From: JAUXFK01 sp034189035 | GTDB taxonomy: Bacteria > Desulfobacterota > UBA8473 | Assembly: GCA_034189035.1 (NCBI GenBank) | Contig: JAXHVA010000004.1 | Span: forward strand, 1 to 64,000 | Length of the DNA stretch: 64,000 nucleotides | Reading direction: 5' to 3' | Shown: positions 36,485-45,585 of the stretch, piece after piece | How positions within the stretch are numbered: position 1 is the first letter of the stretch | Layout of the letters: every line of letters begins with the position of its first letter | Position numbers and translations under genes: made by a program | The notes under the pieces: model-generated | Database searches by the model: none | Told to the model about the DNA's origin: nothing | What the model saw: the letters and a program-made list of their open reading frames with translations, nothing else

Positions 36485-37582
36485 GTGTTCGATCTGGGCT
36501 TTACATGTGGAATCATTGGACTTCCGAATGTTGGTAAATCGACGATATTCAATGCGCTGACCTCTGCCAGGGCTGAGGCCTCGAATTATCCCTTTTGCAC
36601 GGTCAATCCAAACTTAGGTATTGTGAAAGTGCCAGATGAACGTCTGAAAAAAATTGCCGAGATAATTAATCCACCGAAGACGACACCAACAACCCTTGAG
36701 TTTTTAGATATAGCGGGTTTGGTAAAAGGGGCAAGTCATGGAGAGGGGTTAGGCAATCAGTTTTTGGGACATATACGCAACGTTGATGTTATTGCCCATG
36801 TTGTTCGTTGTTTTGATAACCCTGACATTGCTCATGTTGAAAATTCGATTGACCAGAAACGGGATATCGAAGTTGTAAATACAGAGTTGATACTGGCCGA
36901 TCTCGATACTTTGGATAAGAGGGTGACCAAGGCTGAGAAACTCATAAGGACCGGGGATAAGAAGGCAGCGTATACCCCCCTGGAGATATATAAAAAGACG
37001 AAAGAAGCCTTGAATAGGGGAGAACCGGCAAGGGTATTTAAGGGTACTGATGATGAAGTCCTTGGGGAGTTAAACCTGCTTACCTTTAAACCCGTCTTCT
37101 ATGTGTCAAACGTAGATGAGAAAGAACTCCAATGTGGAAGGTATACTGAATCCGTCAGAGAAGTCGCTGAAAGCGAGAACACTGAGATGGTTGTAATATG
37201 CGGAGATATAGAGTCGGAGATCGCACAGCTCGATGAAGAAGACAGGGGTGTCTTTCTAAGTGAAATGGGAATTGAGCAAACAGGCCTGGAAAGACTCATA
37301 AAAATCGGATATGATCTTTTGGACTTGATCACGTTTTATACGACTGTTGGATCAGAGCTGAGGGCATGGACAATCCCCAGAGGTACGAATGCAAAGAGAG
37401 CTGCAGGGAAGATACATTCGGATATGGAAAAAGGATTTATTAAAGCAGAAATAATAGCATACAGGGACTTTTTAGAGTCTGGATCTCTGGCTTTAGCAAA
37501 AGAAAAGGGACTTGTCCGCTTAGAGGGCAAAGAATATCCTGTTAAGGACGGGGACATAATTCATTTTAGATTCAATCCCTGA
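36485..37582 (+). CDS. ychF: YchF/OLA1-type ribosome-associated ATPase
   Basis: YchF is an Obg-family P-loop protein that prefers ATP and binds ribosomes. Motifs: CGIIGLPNVGKSTIFNALT (G1), DIAGLVKGAS (G3), the atypical NVDE in place of NKxD, and a C-terminal TGS domain ending DGDIIHFRFNP. The formal start is GTG 36485, but that codon overlaps the only GGAGG (36481-36485). A CTG at 36494 lies eight bases after the site and would give the usual family start LGFTCGIIGL, so initiation at CTG is plausible. Confidence 0.95.
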   Translation: MFDLGFTCGIIGLPNVGKSTIFNALTSARAEASNYPFCTVNPNLGIVKVPDERLKKIAEIINPPKTTPTTLEFLDIAGLVKGASHGEGLGNQFLGHIRNVDVIAHVVRCFDNPDIAHVENSIDQKRDIEVVNTELILADLDTLDKRVTKAEKLIRTGDKKAAYTPLEIYKKTKEALNRGEPARVFKGTDDEVLGELNLLTFKPVFYVSNVDEKELQCGRYTESVREVAESENTEMVVICGDIESEIAQLDEEDRGVFLSEMGIEQTGLERLIKIGYDLLDLITFYTTVGSELRAWTIPRGTNAKRAAGKIHSDMEKGFIKAEIIAYRDFLESGSLALAKEKGLVRLEGKEYPVKDGDIIHFRFNP

Positions 37583-37592
37583 GGCATCGACT

Positions 37593-38147
37593 CTATTTTT
37601 CTATCCCTTTTCTTGAATCTATCCCTGTTGTATAGTAGTGCTTGATATCCAACATCTCTGTGACCAGGTCGGCGGCCTTTGTTACTTCAGGTCTTGCATA
37701 CCTCCCGGTTAATATCAGTTCCACATCTTCAGGCTTCTTTTCAAGCAACCGTAAGAGGTCTTCAAGATCGACTAATTTGAAGTCTACCGCGACATTAATC
37801 TCGTCCAGTATGACGACATCGTATTCTTCGGATAACAATACTTCTTCCGCGAGTTTGAAGGCCTTTTGGGCCCAGTCAATATCGACCTGATCAGGTGCTT
37901 CTCTATTAACAAAATCAGCCCTTCCCATCTGTTTAATGGTCAAGTAAGGGGAGAGCAGTTTTTGTGCGGCAATTAACTCTCCATAGTCAATATCACCTTT
38001 CATGAACTGTATCATATAGACCCTATATCCATGCCCTATACAACGAAGAGCCAGGCCCAATGAGGCCGTTGTCTTTCCCTTCCCATTCCCTGTATAAACC
38101 TGAGTCATTCCTCTTTGAAGCCTCTCCCTTTTTATACTCTCTCCCAT
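37593..38147 (-). CDS. cobO: Corrinoid adenosyltransferase (CobO/BtuR family)
   Basis: The enzyme adds the adenosyl group to cob(I)alamin or cob(I)yrinic acid diamide. The 184-residue protein has the P-loop VYTGNGKGKTTASLGLALR, IQFMKGD, VILDEINVAVDFKLVD and the C-terminal LILTGRYARPEVTKAADLVTEM-type block (split here). It points toward ychF with only 10 bases between the two stop codons. No other cobalamin gene or riboswitch is seen nearby; the organism's acyl-CoA and anaerobic metabolism would give uses for B12. Confidence 0.93.
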   Translation of the reverse strand: MGESIKRERLQRGMTQVYTGNGKGKTTASLGLALRCIGHGYRVYMIQFMKGDIDYGELIAAQKLLSPYLTIKQMGRADFVNREAPDQVDIDWAQKAFKLAEEVLLSEEYDVVILDEINVAVDFKLVDLEDLLRLLEKKPEDVELILTGRYARPEVTKAADLVTEMLDIKHYYTTGIDSRKGIEK

Positions 38148-38205
38148 ATCAACAACCTTTACCCCTTCTGTTTAGTCCAACACTGTAAGTAGTGCGATGA
38201 TTATC

Positions 38206-39336
38206 CTAAAGTCCCAGCTCTTTTGCTATTTTTTCTCTGCATAAATCAGGGCTGCCAAAAAGGGGCAAGGCCTGCCTAGCACGTCTATAATAGAGTCCCA
38301 TGTCGTGTTCTCTGGTTGTCCCGATCCCCCCAAATATTTGAACTCCCATCCGAGTACAATGCTTATAAACATCACTCATTCGAGCCTTTGCCATGGCTGC
38401 CTCTTTGGAGCAAGGAAGTCCTTGTTCTAGAAGCCATCCTGCATAATAAACGAGTCTCTTGGTATGAGAGATATCTGCCCACATCTCTGCCAGATAATGT
38501 TGAATAATTCCAAAACTCCCAATAGGCTTGCCAAATTGCATTCTTTCTTTTGCATAAGCGACACAGCTTTCCACAGTCCAATCCGCTCCACCGATCATCT
38601 CTGCACATTTTGCTATAGCTGCAAAGTTAAGGAGCCTTTCAAGAGCCGGCCATCCTCTATTTAATTTGCCCAAGGCATTCCCTTTTGGCACAATTACATC
38701 CTCAAAGACAACTTCATTTTGCTTATCATCTGCAATAGTTGGCACTGGAGCGATCTTTATCCCCTCTGAGCTGGCATCGACTAGGAATACCGTAATGCCT
38801 TCCTCGGGAGGTGAGTTTGGATCCGTCTTGGTAACACAGATAAAATAATCAGCTACTTGTGCGTCATTAATGAAGAGTTTAACGCCATTTATCTTGTATC
38901 CATCGTTTTTCTTTATGGCTGTTGTTTCAATCCCGGAAGCATCATATGATGCACTCGGTTCTGTTAAGGCGAGAGTAAAGATTTTTTCACCTGAGGCGAT
39001 CTTAGGGAGAAATTCCCTCTTTTGCTCTTCATTTGCGATATCTAACAACAAAGAAGTGCAGATAAGGGTGGAAAACAAAGGAGAAACCAGGCAGCCTTGC
39101 CCAGCCTCTTCGAGCAGGACCATGAGGTCTAGGAAACTTCCACTGCTCCCTCCATACTCCTCTGGAATAATCAATCCCATCCAACCAAGTTCCGCCATTT
39201 TTTTCCAGATATCCGGTCGAAAGCCAGTTGTATCCTCCTCCATTTCTCTTACCAGCGTTTTCGGAAACTCCTTTGTTATAAAGTCATGCGCCATCTTTCT
39301 TAATATTTCCTGTTCTTCTGTAAAGTCAAAATTCAT
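38206..39336 (-). CDS. Acyl-CoA dehydrogenase family protein
   Basis: A flavoprotein that would oxidise an acyl-CoA at the alpha-beta bond. From the ATG at 39336 (GAGGAGG upstream) it has about 376 residues: MNFDFTEEQEILRKMAHDF, GWMGLIIPEEYGGSSG, LALTEPSASYDASG, and QIFGGIGTTREHDMGLYYRRA at the end. The C-terminus lacks the usual GGTTEIQRN block, as in the second subunit of heteromeric pairs. It is 119 bases downstream of another acyl-CoA dehydrogenase gene, so the two may form a heteromer. The substrate is unknown. Confidence 0.88.
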   Translation of the reverse strand: MNFDFTEEQEILRKMAHDFITKEFPKTLVREMEEDTTGFRPDIWKKMAELGWMGLIIPEEYGGSSGSFLDLMVLLEEAGQGCLVSPLFSTLICTSLLLDIANEEQKREFLPKIASGEKIFTLALTEPSASYDASGIETTAIKKNDGYKINGVKLFINDAQVADYFICVTKTDPNSPPEEGITVFLVDASSEGIKIAPVPTIADDKQNEVVFEDVIVPKGNALGKLNRGWPALERLLNFAAIAKCAEMIGGADWTVESCVAYAKERMQFGKPIGSFGIIQHYLAEMWADISHTKRLVYYAGWLLEQGLPCSKEAAMAKARMSDVYKHCTRMGVQIFGGIGTTREHDMGLYYRRARQALPLFGSPDLCREKIAKELGL

Positions 39337-39455
39337 ATTTCCTCCTCTCAGTGGAAGTCTTCGGGTTTCATTCATCCCATAAAGGCAAAGCCCTTTTTTA
39401 AACATAAAGAGAACCACTATGGTTTGATGAATCGTATTTTTTTCTTGGCTGGGTT

Positions 39456-40637
39456 TTAGCCTCTGGGTAACTTCAGTCCTATCCAGGCGATTACATTTTT
39501 CCTTATCTCTGTAGTTCCCCCGGCAATGGTAAAACCGGAACCCCACTGGCAAAGATCCTGAAACTTGCCGTAAAGGGGTGCCCATTTGGATTCTCTTTTA
39601 ATTGTTCCATACAGTCCCATAATTTCCACTGCTGTATTCGCGAGTCGCAGATTGAGTTCACTCGAAAAGTAACCGCATGCAGCAGCTTCAGCTGCGACAT
39701 CTTGGCCTTTACTTTGAAGCCAGCTTATATAATATGCAAACTTCAAGGCTGCTTCAAAATCAATACTGAACTCAGCCAGCTTTTGGCGGATCAGAGGGTT
39801 TTTTGACATTACCTGGTTACCGGAGTGTGTCTGCTTACAATATTCGATCAAATCCTCCAAATCGCGTTTTCCTGCTGCAGCAAATGATATGTTCGCACGA
39901 GCAAAGTTTCTCCCTGCCATCATAACATACCATCCCTGATTTACCTTCCCCACTATATTTTTCTTAGGCACTCGGAAATCTTCTATAAATGTTTCATTAT
40001 AGAAATGACTTCGATTCATAAAGATCAAAGGACGAAACTCTATCCCAGGGCCGATCTCATTGATGAAGAATGTCAGCCCTTTATGCCTCGACTCTTTGGA
40101 GTCAGTTCTTGCAAGAATAAAGATATGATCCGAACGGTGTGCTCCGCTTGTCCACACCTTTTGTCCGTTGATTACATAATCATCACCATCTTCAACAGCC
40201 GTTGTGTTCAAAGAAGCAAGGTCAGAACCGGCATTGGGCTCACTCAGACCTTCGGCCCAATTTATTTCTGCTTTCGCTATCTTCGGCAACCATTCTTTCT
40301 TCTGTTCCTCAGTGCCATATACCATGATACCAGCGGCCACGGTCATAAAGTGGAAAGGGAGAGCAGGGACTCTATAATAGGCTGTTACCTCATTGAAGAT
40401 AAGCTGCTCAACAGGGCCATGGCCATGTCCACCGTATTCTTTTGGCCAGGGCAGACAGAGCCATCCCTTTGCAGCTACCTTATTTACTACGGATTGATGA
40501 TAGGCCCAACCTTCATCCGTTTCTTCAGCTGCAAGACCGCCTATCCAGCCTTCTGGGGCTCTCTTCGCCTCCTCTTTACAAAATCCTTCGAATTCATTTT
40601 TTAATCTTTCCTGTTCAGATGTAAATCTAAAATCCAT
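39456..40637 (-). CDS. Acyl-CoA dehydrogenase family protein
   Basis: From the ATG at 40637 (AAAGGAGAG upstream) the product has about 393 residues. Family blocks: FRFTSEQERLKNEFEGF, GWLCLPWPKEYGGHGHG, EGLSEPNAGSDLASL, GQKVWTSGAH and the C-terminal TIAGGTTEIRKNVIAWIGLKLPRG-type end (FAD/partner contacts). It is the first gene of a minus-strand pair with the acyl-CoA dehydrogenase that follows, the pattern of heteromeric enzymes for bulky substrates. It is not clear which acid is degraded. Confidence 0.88.
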   Translation of the reverse strand: MDFRFTSEQERLKNEFEGFCKEEAKRAPEGWIGGLAAEETDEGWAYHQSVVNKVAAKGWLCLPWPKEYGGHGHGPVEQLIFNEVTAYYRVPALPFHFMTVAAGIMVYGTEEQKKEWLPKIAKAEINWAEGLSEPNAGSDLASLNTTAVEDGDDYVINGQKVWTSGAHRSDHIFILARTDSKESRHKGLTFFINEIGPGIEFRPLIFMNRSHFYNETFIEDFRVPKKNIVGKVNQGWYVMMAGRNFARANISFAAAGKRDLEDLIEYCKQTHSGNQVMSKNPLIRQKLAEFSIDFEAALKFAYYISWLQSKGQDVAAEAAACGYFSSELNLRLANTAVEIMGLYGTIKRESKWAPLYGKFQDLCQWGSGFTIAGGTTEIRKNVIAWIGLKLPRG

Positions 40638-40821
40638 ATTTTCTCTCCTTTTAAATGCTTTCAAACCGATACTTGATACTTACGCAACTCTTTGGGATGA
40701 TTCATTAAATAGACCGTTAGGAAGAGACCTTTTAAACAGCGTGTAAGGATTCTAGCTGTAGTAAAAGGGTGAACGATAAAATGTAGGTTTATTAATGAGT
40801 GCGTTTCAATGAATTTTTGAG

Positions 40822-41715
40822 CTAACTGATAATCAACCCCAAAGAAACCAAAGAAGGGGTTGTTATATTGAGAATTACGTTTAAACTCATATAGGGTATT
40901 AGCTTTTTCATGTTGTCCGCATACCGAAAAGTGTTTGTAATTACTGGCACAGCGATAAAGACAGTGAGCAGCCCGACGATGCAGAATTTTGGCAAAAACC
41001 CGAAATAGATTCCAAATACAATCGCAAGGTAAGCCATGATAAAAAATGCAGTAAATATATAGGCGCTGGCCCGCCTTCCAATTAAAATAGGAATATTCTT
41101 TCTGCCAATATGCTTGTCTGCATCAACATCTGGAAACTGATTTAAGAGTAAAAGATTGCTGACCAAAAAGAAGGGTACAAAAGAGGCAAAAAACGCTGTC
41201 CAGGAATATTTGCCTGTGATAGCAAAGTCCGTACCCATAACCATCAACGTACCAAAACCCAACCCAGGAGCAATTAAACAAAGAATCGGGTTATACGTAA
41301 GCCAAGGTGTATAAGCAAATACAATGAACAACCCAAGAAATCCAAGAGGCAGAAGAGATAATCCCCTGATGTATAAGAAGTAAAGACCAATAAAAAATGT
41401 GATGGCAAAAGATATAACCGCCATGAACAATACATTGTTTGCCAGGGTTGGTTTTTTAGGCAATGCTCCACTGCCGCCACTAAATGGTGTTCGTTTCGTT
41501 CGGAAGTCTAGTCCGCTTTTAAAATCAAAGTATTCATTGAATAAATTTGCGCTGATATGTGCACAGATTGCTCCTATCAATACGAGTATTAGGTGTATAA
41601 TACGAATTTCATCTACTCTCCAGATGGCAGTTCCGATCCCTAAGGTGACACAGACAGGCGTTAAGATCAAAAAGGGAAGACGCATTGACCCGATGGCTTC
41701 TTTGAAATCGTTCAT
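40822..41715 (-). CDS. UbiA-superfamily prenyltransferase, MenA-like
   Basis: A 297-residue membrane protein with about eight to nine helices. The two aspartate-rich motifs that bind Mg2+ and prenyl diphosphate are NLFNEYFDFKSGLD (about residue 60) and NQFPDVDADKHIGRKN (about 190). Similarity is closest to 1,4-dihydroxy-2-naphthoate prenyltransferases (menaquinone synthesis), but no other men gene is nearby, and UbiA relatives make other products. It lies between the acyl-CoA dehydrogenase pair and the CoA-ligase alpha-type gene on the same strand. Confidence 0.83.
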   Translation of the reverse strand: MNDFKEAIGSMRLPFLILTPVCVTLGIGTAIWRVDEIRIIHLILVLIGAICAHISANLFNEYFDFKSGLDFRTKRTPFSGGSGALPKKPTLANNVLFMAVISFAITFFIGLYFLYIRGLSLLPLGFLGLFIVFAYTPWLTYNPILCLIAPGLGFGTLMVMGTDFAITGKYSWTAFFASFVPFFLVSNLLLLNQFPDVDADKHIGRKNIPILIGRRASAYIFTAFFIMAYLAIVFGIYFGFLPKFCIVGLLTVFIAVPVITNTFRYADNMKKLIPYMSLNVILNITTPSLVSLGLIIS

Positions 41716-41795
41716 AATCGTCTCTCTATTTATTAAACAAAAAGCTTTTGCACAGTGTCCCTCTCGGAGGTGGTTGAAATCCCTAAAAAGGATGT

Positions 41796-43220
41796 TCAGT
41801 TATTCCGGTTGTGATAATCAATGAACTTTCCAATAGCATTTGCTGCCCGTTCAGCCGTTGGATAGACGGGGAACCCGGCAGAAACAAACTCTTGCTGGGC
41901 TGAAAAACTCTCTTCGAATCTTTCGGGATAGATGCCAGGTTGTACTACAACTGCAACAGGTTTAGAAGAAGAAAAGAGAGATTCTAGCATTGTCTTTGCC
42001 ATAAGACTATACATGCTCTGTTGCCCAGAATTAAAAGGGAACATGTCACTTGGTCCCAATAGAGCGAGTATAAAATTGATCTCCTTACAATCCGATAAAA
42101 TTCTGACTGTATTGTCAAATTGCCCAGGGTCCCAAAAGATCACCTGTGAATCTATTGGATTTTTTAGCATATTGCCGGCTTTGGGTGTAAACTTCATTAA
42201 CTCTTTTGTAGAACGTGCAGGCAGCGAAGGTACGGTTAAACCGTTACTTTCGCATTCATCAGCAGCCAGTACGCTGGCACCTCCCCCAACGCCAACAATG
42301 CCCACATTGGATCCTTTCGGAAGAGACATAAACTGAAAAGTTACAAGCACATCGCATAACTCTTCCAGTGTATAGACACGAATCACACCCAATTGTTTAC
42401 ACAGGGCATCCCATGCAGTATCGCTTCCTGCAAGAGCTCCTGTATGACTTGCGACAGTTCTCGTCCCTCCCTCGCTCACTCCCCCCTTAAGCAATACAAT
42501 CGGTTTTATTTTTGCCGCATGCGTGAGTACATCGATGAACTGCTGCCCATCTTTAACCCCCTCAACATAGAGAGCGATTATCTCTGTGTCCGGGTCATGT
42601 ATAAAGTATTTCAGGAAATCAGATTCATTCAGGTCACAGGCGTTGCCATAACTAATGACCTTGCTAAACCGGACACCTCTTGACGCTCCCAATTGCACAA
42701 GCATTATACTGTTTCCACCACTCTGGCAAAGAGACCCAACTGTGCCTTGCTCTTTTGGAAAATCAGAGCGATAGGATAAACGGGCCTTGGGGCAATACAC
42801 TCCCATACAATTTGGGCCAACTATTCGAAGACCACTGCCATCTGCAATCCGAACCATTTCCTTTTCTAATGTTTTCCCCTCATTATCACCGGTTTCACCG
42901 AATCCGGCAGTAAATAAGTAAACAAACTTTACCCCTTTATCATTACATTCTTTTATCAATTGGGGGCCGAACCGAGCAGGGGTAGTCGCGATGACAAAGT
43001 CTAATACACCTGGCACATCTTTAATGCTGGGAAGGATTTTAAGGCCAAGGATTTCTCCTCCCTTTGGGTTAATAGGGTAAATAGGCCCTTTAAAACGAAA
43101 ATCAAGCAGAGGTCTTAAAAACCTGTCACGTCTTCGTGTTTCAGGATTGCTTGAAACCCCTACAATGGCGATAGACCTAGGGTGAAAAAGGTGTTCAAGG
43201 TCGTTTAATCTATGTTTCAT
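41796..43220 (-). CDS. NDP-forming acyl-CoA synthetase, alpha-type subunit
   Basis: The 474-residue protein is built from a CoA-binding domain (about 1-130, LFHPRSIAIVGVSSNP), a succinyl-CoA-synthetase-alpha-like domain and a ligase-CoA domain. The phosphohistidine loop SHTGALAGSD is near residue 258. The ATP-grasp beta half of acetyl-CoA synthetase (ADP-forming) is missing; it may be encoded elsewhere. These enzymes make ATP from acyl-CoA or activate acids. With the neighbouring acyl-CoA dehydrogenases it suggests a fatty- or aromatic-acid pathway. AGGAGA precedes the ATG. Confidence 0.87.
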   Translation of the reverse strand: MKHRLNDLEHLFHPRSIAIVGVSSNPETRRRDRFLRPLLDFRFKGPIYPINPKGGEILGLKILPSIKDVPGVLDFVIATTPARFGPQLIKECNDKGVKFVYLFTAGFGETGDNEGKTLEKEMVRIADGSGLRIVGPNCMGVYCPKARLSYRSDFPKEQGTVGSLCQSGGNSIMLVQLGASRGVRFSKVISYGNACDLNESDFLKYFIHDPDTEIIALYVEGVKDGQQFIDVLTHAAKIKPIVLLKGGVSEGGTRTVASHTGALAGSDTAWDALCKQLGVIRVYTLEELCDVLVTFQFMSLPKGSNVGIVGVGGGASVLAADECESNGLTVPSLPARSTKELMKFTPKAGNMLKNPIDSQVIFWDPGQFDNTVRILSDCKEINFILALLGPSDMFPFNSGQQSMYSLMAKTMLESLFSSSKPVAVVVQPGIYPERFEESFSAQQEFVSAGFPVYPTAERAANAIGKFIDYHNRNN

Positions 43221-43631
43221 GATCAGCGCTGTCTCCTTTTTTTGTGTATGAATCGAGGAAAATGAGTATTGAGTACCTTTCGGTATAAGTTGAGTGAAAT
43301 AAAGAATCAGCCAACTTCGTCCTATCTACATATACTCATGAGATATTCTTCTTTATCCCCTTGTATTTGTACAAAAGGAGCTTTCAGAAGAGGTTCCCCC
43401 TATATTGAAGAGGGGATGTCAAAAATTCCCTTTAATAAAGGGTTGATAGAGGGATTTTAAGTGAATTCTGAAAAATTATAGCCAAGAAAAACCCCTTTTT
43501 CTTTTGTGTTCTCAACAAAATATGATATAAATAGAATATTATTAAAGATTACTTCTTATTAAAAAGTATAGAAAAGCTGAGAAAGAGTGTCAAGCAAAAT
43601 TATACTGCTCGCTATTATGAGGATTTTCGAT
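43221..43631. other. Divergent intergenic region, no gene recognised
   Basis: A+T-rich spacer between the CoA-ligase gene (minus) and the HesB-like gene (plus). Small open frames lack family features. A promoter lies at its right end. Confidence 0.4.
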
Positions 43632-43659
43632 TTGACAATTCAATTAACGTGTTTATCTT
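43632..43659 (+). promoter_or_regulatory. Probable sigma-70 promoter of the HesB-like selenoprotein gene
   Basis: TTGACA (43632-43637) and TATCTT (43654-43659) are 16 bases apart, about 50 bases upstream of the ATG at 43712. Confidence 0.55.
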
Positions 43660-43711
43660 ATTAAATATGGTTGGTTAAGCAGGATAAGATAAACTCTTAA
43701 AGGAGGTAAAA

Positions 43712-44026
43712 ATGTTTGAGATAACTGATAAAGCAGGTGAAATGATGGGTGAGTATTTCAAGGAAAGAGATGAGGTCCCATCTGTAAGGATTGTACTTAC
43801 AGAAGGTGGTTGATCCGGACCATCATTGGGGTTGGTTCTGGATGAACCAAAGGAAAATGACGAGGTTATCAAAAAGAATGGAAGCACCTTTGTAATAAGC
43901 AAGGATCTCTTAGAACGAGTACAGCCTGTTTTGTTAGATTTTGTCGAGAGCGATATGGGCTCAGGTTACACCATATCTTCCAGCCTTGTAAAAGGAGGGG
44001 ACTGCGGCGGTTCGTGCAGTTGTTGA
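43712..44026 (+). CDS. HesB/IscA-like selenoprotein with in-frame UGA (Sec34)
   Basis: An ATG at 43712 with AGGAGG eight bases upstream opens a frame of 104 codons broken only by TGA at 43811-43813. Read through as selenocysteine it gives ITDKAGEMMGEYFKERDEVP, then VRIVLTEGG-U-SGPSLGLVLDEP and ends GGDCGGSCSC. HesB/IscA proteins have a conserved cysteine exactly in this LxxGGCxG-like position and two more in a C-terminal CGxSC, so U replaces the first cluster-ligand cysteine. HesB-like selenoproteins are known from Desulfobacterota and marine metagenomes. IscA/HesB proteins carry or donate Fe-S clusters or iron. The frame after the UGA stays fully conserved, which argues against a dead gene. 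A hairpin fit for a bacterial SECIS lies just after the UGA. No selA/B/C/D gene is in the window. Confidence 0.88.
43832..43850 (+). promoter_or_regulatory. Bacterial SECIS-like hairpin after the UGA codon
   Basis: TTGGTTC (43832-43838) pairs perfectly with GAACCAA (43844-43850) around the loop TGGAT. The loop starts 25 bases after the UGA and has G at its second and third positions, within what is known for bacterial SECIS elements that recruit SelB. Confidence 0.75.
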
Positions 44027-44059
44027 TAAAAAGTCGCTCTGAGTACAAGAGGATGAAGG

Positions 44060-45283
44060 GTGACAATACGTATACAGGATATATACAAAGCAGCACAAGC
44101 TATAGCCGGCATTGTTGTAAAAACACCATGCGTTCAATCCAGGACACTTTCCGAGATCATTGGAGCGCATGTGATCCTCAAGTTTGAAAACCACCAATTT
44201 ACCGCTTCATTTAAGGATAGAGGGGCTCTTGTTAAGCTTTTGACGCTTTCTTCGAAGCAGCGTATTGCTGGTGTAGTCGCAATGTCGGCTGGAAACCATG
44301 CGCAGGCTGTTGCGTATCATTCCCAGAGGCTGGGTATCCCTGTGACTATTGTAATGCCACGTACTACTCCCAATGTGAAGGTAGAACGTACCCAGGCATT
44401 CGGTGCAAAAGTCATCCTCCATGGAAACAGGTTGGAAGAGGCGTTCGAATTTGCAAAAGAACATACACGAAAACAGGGGCTTCAGCTTATCCATCCTTAT
44501 GATGACAAGCATATCATTGCCGGTCAAGGGACCATTGCAATAGAGATGCTTGAAACCTTCCCCGATATAGATCTTCTTATAATTCCTATTGGAGGTGGTG
44601 GACTGATTGCAGGCAATGCAATAGCTGCAAAGGCGATTCGGCCTGAAATTAAGATTATTGGTGTCCAATCCGCACGATTTCCTTCTATGCTTAAGATATT
44701 TAAAGGAGAAACCGTTTATTGTGAAACCAGTACAATTGCAGAAGGAATCGCAGTAAAGGAACCAGGTTGTTTAACTCTTCCTATTGTGCAGGAATTTGTG
44801 GATGATATTTTAACTGCCGAGGAAGAAGAGATTGAAGATGCTGTATTACTTTTGCTTAATGTTGAGAAAACGGTTGTAGAGGGTGCAGGTGCTGCCGGAC
44901 TGGCTGCTTTGCTCAAAGATCCAAAACGGTTTAAAGGGAAAAAGGTCGGGTTGATACTCTCAGGGGGCAACATCGATCTGTTTATCTTATCGTCTATTAT
45001 TCAAAGGGGATTAGTGCACTCAGGTCGGCTCGTGAGGCTCAATGTCGGAATACCAGACACACCCGGTGCGCTTGCTGAGATAACCAGGCTTTTGGGTGAA
45101 AATAATGCCAATATCATTGAAGTACGCCATCAACGTGCATTTACGAATCTCTCCTTACAATTGGCAGAAGTAGAATTTGTATTACAAACACTAGGCACAG
45201 ACCATGTTTTGAATATACTTGAGATTATAAGAAGTGCAAGCTATGAGGCCTCTTTGCTCGATATAGAAGCAATAGAGAGCTGA
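44060..45283 (+). CDS. ilvA: Threonine ammonia-lyase with C-terminal ACT domain
   Basis: This PLP enzyme deaminates threonine to 2-oxobutanoate. The 407-residue protein has the PLP lysine in TASFKDRGA (about residue 56), SAGNHAQAVAY, the phosphate-binding GGGGLIAG, and an ACT domain at about 325-400 (VGIPDTPGALAEITRLLGENNANI). This single-ACT form is like the TdcB/short IlvA type, biosynthetic or catabolic. It starts with GTG 34 bases after the HesB-like gene and may share its transcript. Confidence 0.93.
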   Translation: MTIRIQDIYKAAQAIAGIVVKTPCVQSRTLSEIIGAHVILKFENHQFTASFKDRGALVKLLTLSSKQRIAGVVAMSAGNHAQAVAYHSQRLGIPVTIVMPRTTPNVKVERTQAFGAKVILHGNRLEEAFEFAKEHTRKQGLQLIHPYDDKHIIAGQGTIAIEMLETFPDIDLLIIPIGGGGLIAGNAIAAKAIRPEIKIIGVQSARFPSMLKIFKGETVYCETSTIAEGIAVKEPGCLTLPIVQEFVDDILTAEEEEIEDAVLLLLNVEKTVVEGAGAAGLAALLKDPKRFKGKKVGLILSGGNIDLFILSSIIQRGLVHSGRLVRLNVGIPDTPGALAEITRLLGENNANIIEVRHQRAFTNLSLQLAEVEFVLQTLGTDHVLNILEIIRSASYEASLLDIEAIES

Positions 45284-45585
45284 ATTCGAGAGTGCCCATC
45301 CATATTTTGCCAATGTCTCTGTTAGACTCAGTTTCCATTGAGTAAATTATCTGCAATCTAGAGCTTCTCTTGATTTTTCCAAATCAATTAAAACAGGTAG
45401 AAAAAACTGGTACTACCCAGGATAAGCCAGCTGTAAATACAAACAAAGGAGGTGCTTTATTTAAAAAGTTAATATAAACACATGTTCAGCAAATTAAAGA
45501 GCAAGGAGTTTAATCTAATTCGTAAAACGATAGACGCAATGGAATCAATCGACAATCATCTTTATTAAAAGGAGAGGAACTACGT
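45284..45585. other. Intergenic region, no gene recognised
   Basis: The region contains an AGGAGGTG site near 45447 that is not followed at a suitable distance by a start codon, and a 28-codon frame from 45482 without family features. AAAGGAGAGG precedes the next gene. Confidence 0.35.

Noticed and set aside
43811..43813. The UGA as a simple nonsense mutation
   Set aside because: The frame and the family residues continue unbroken, a SECIS-like hairpin follows at the right distance, and the position is a ligand cysteine.
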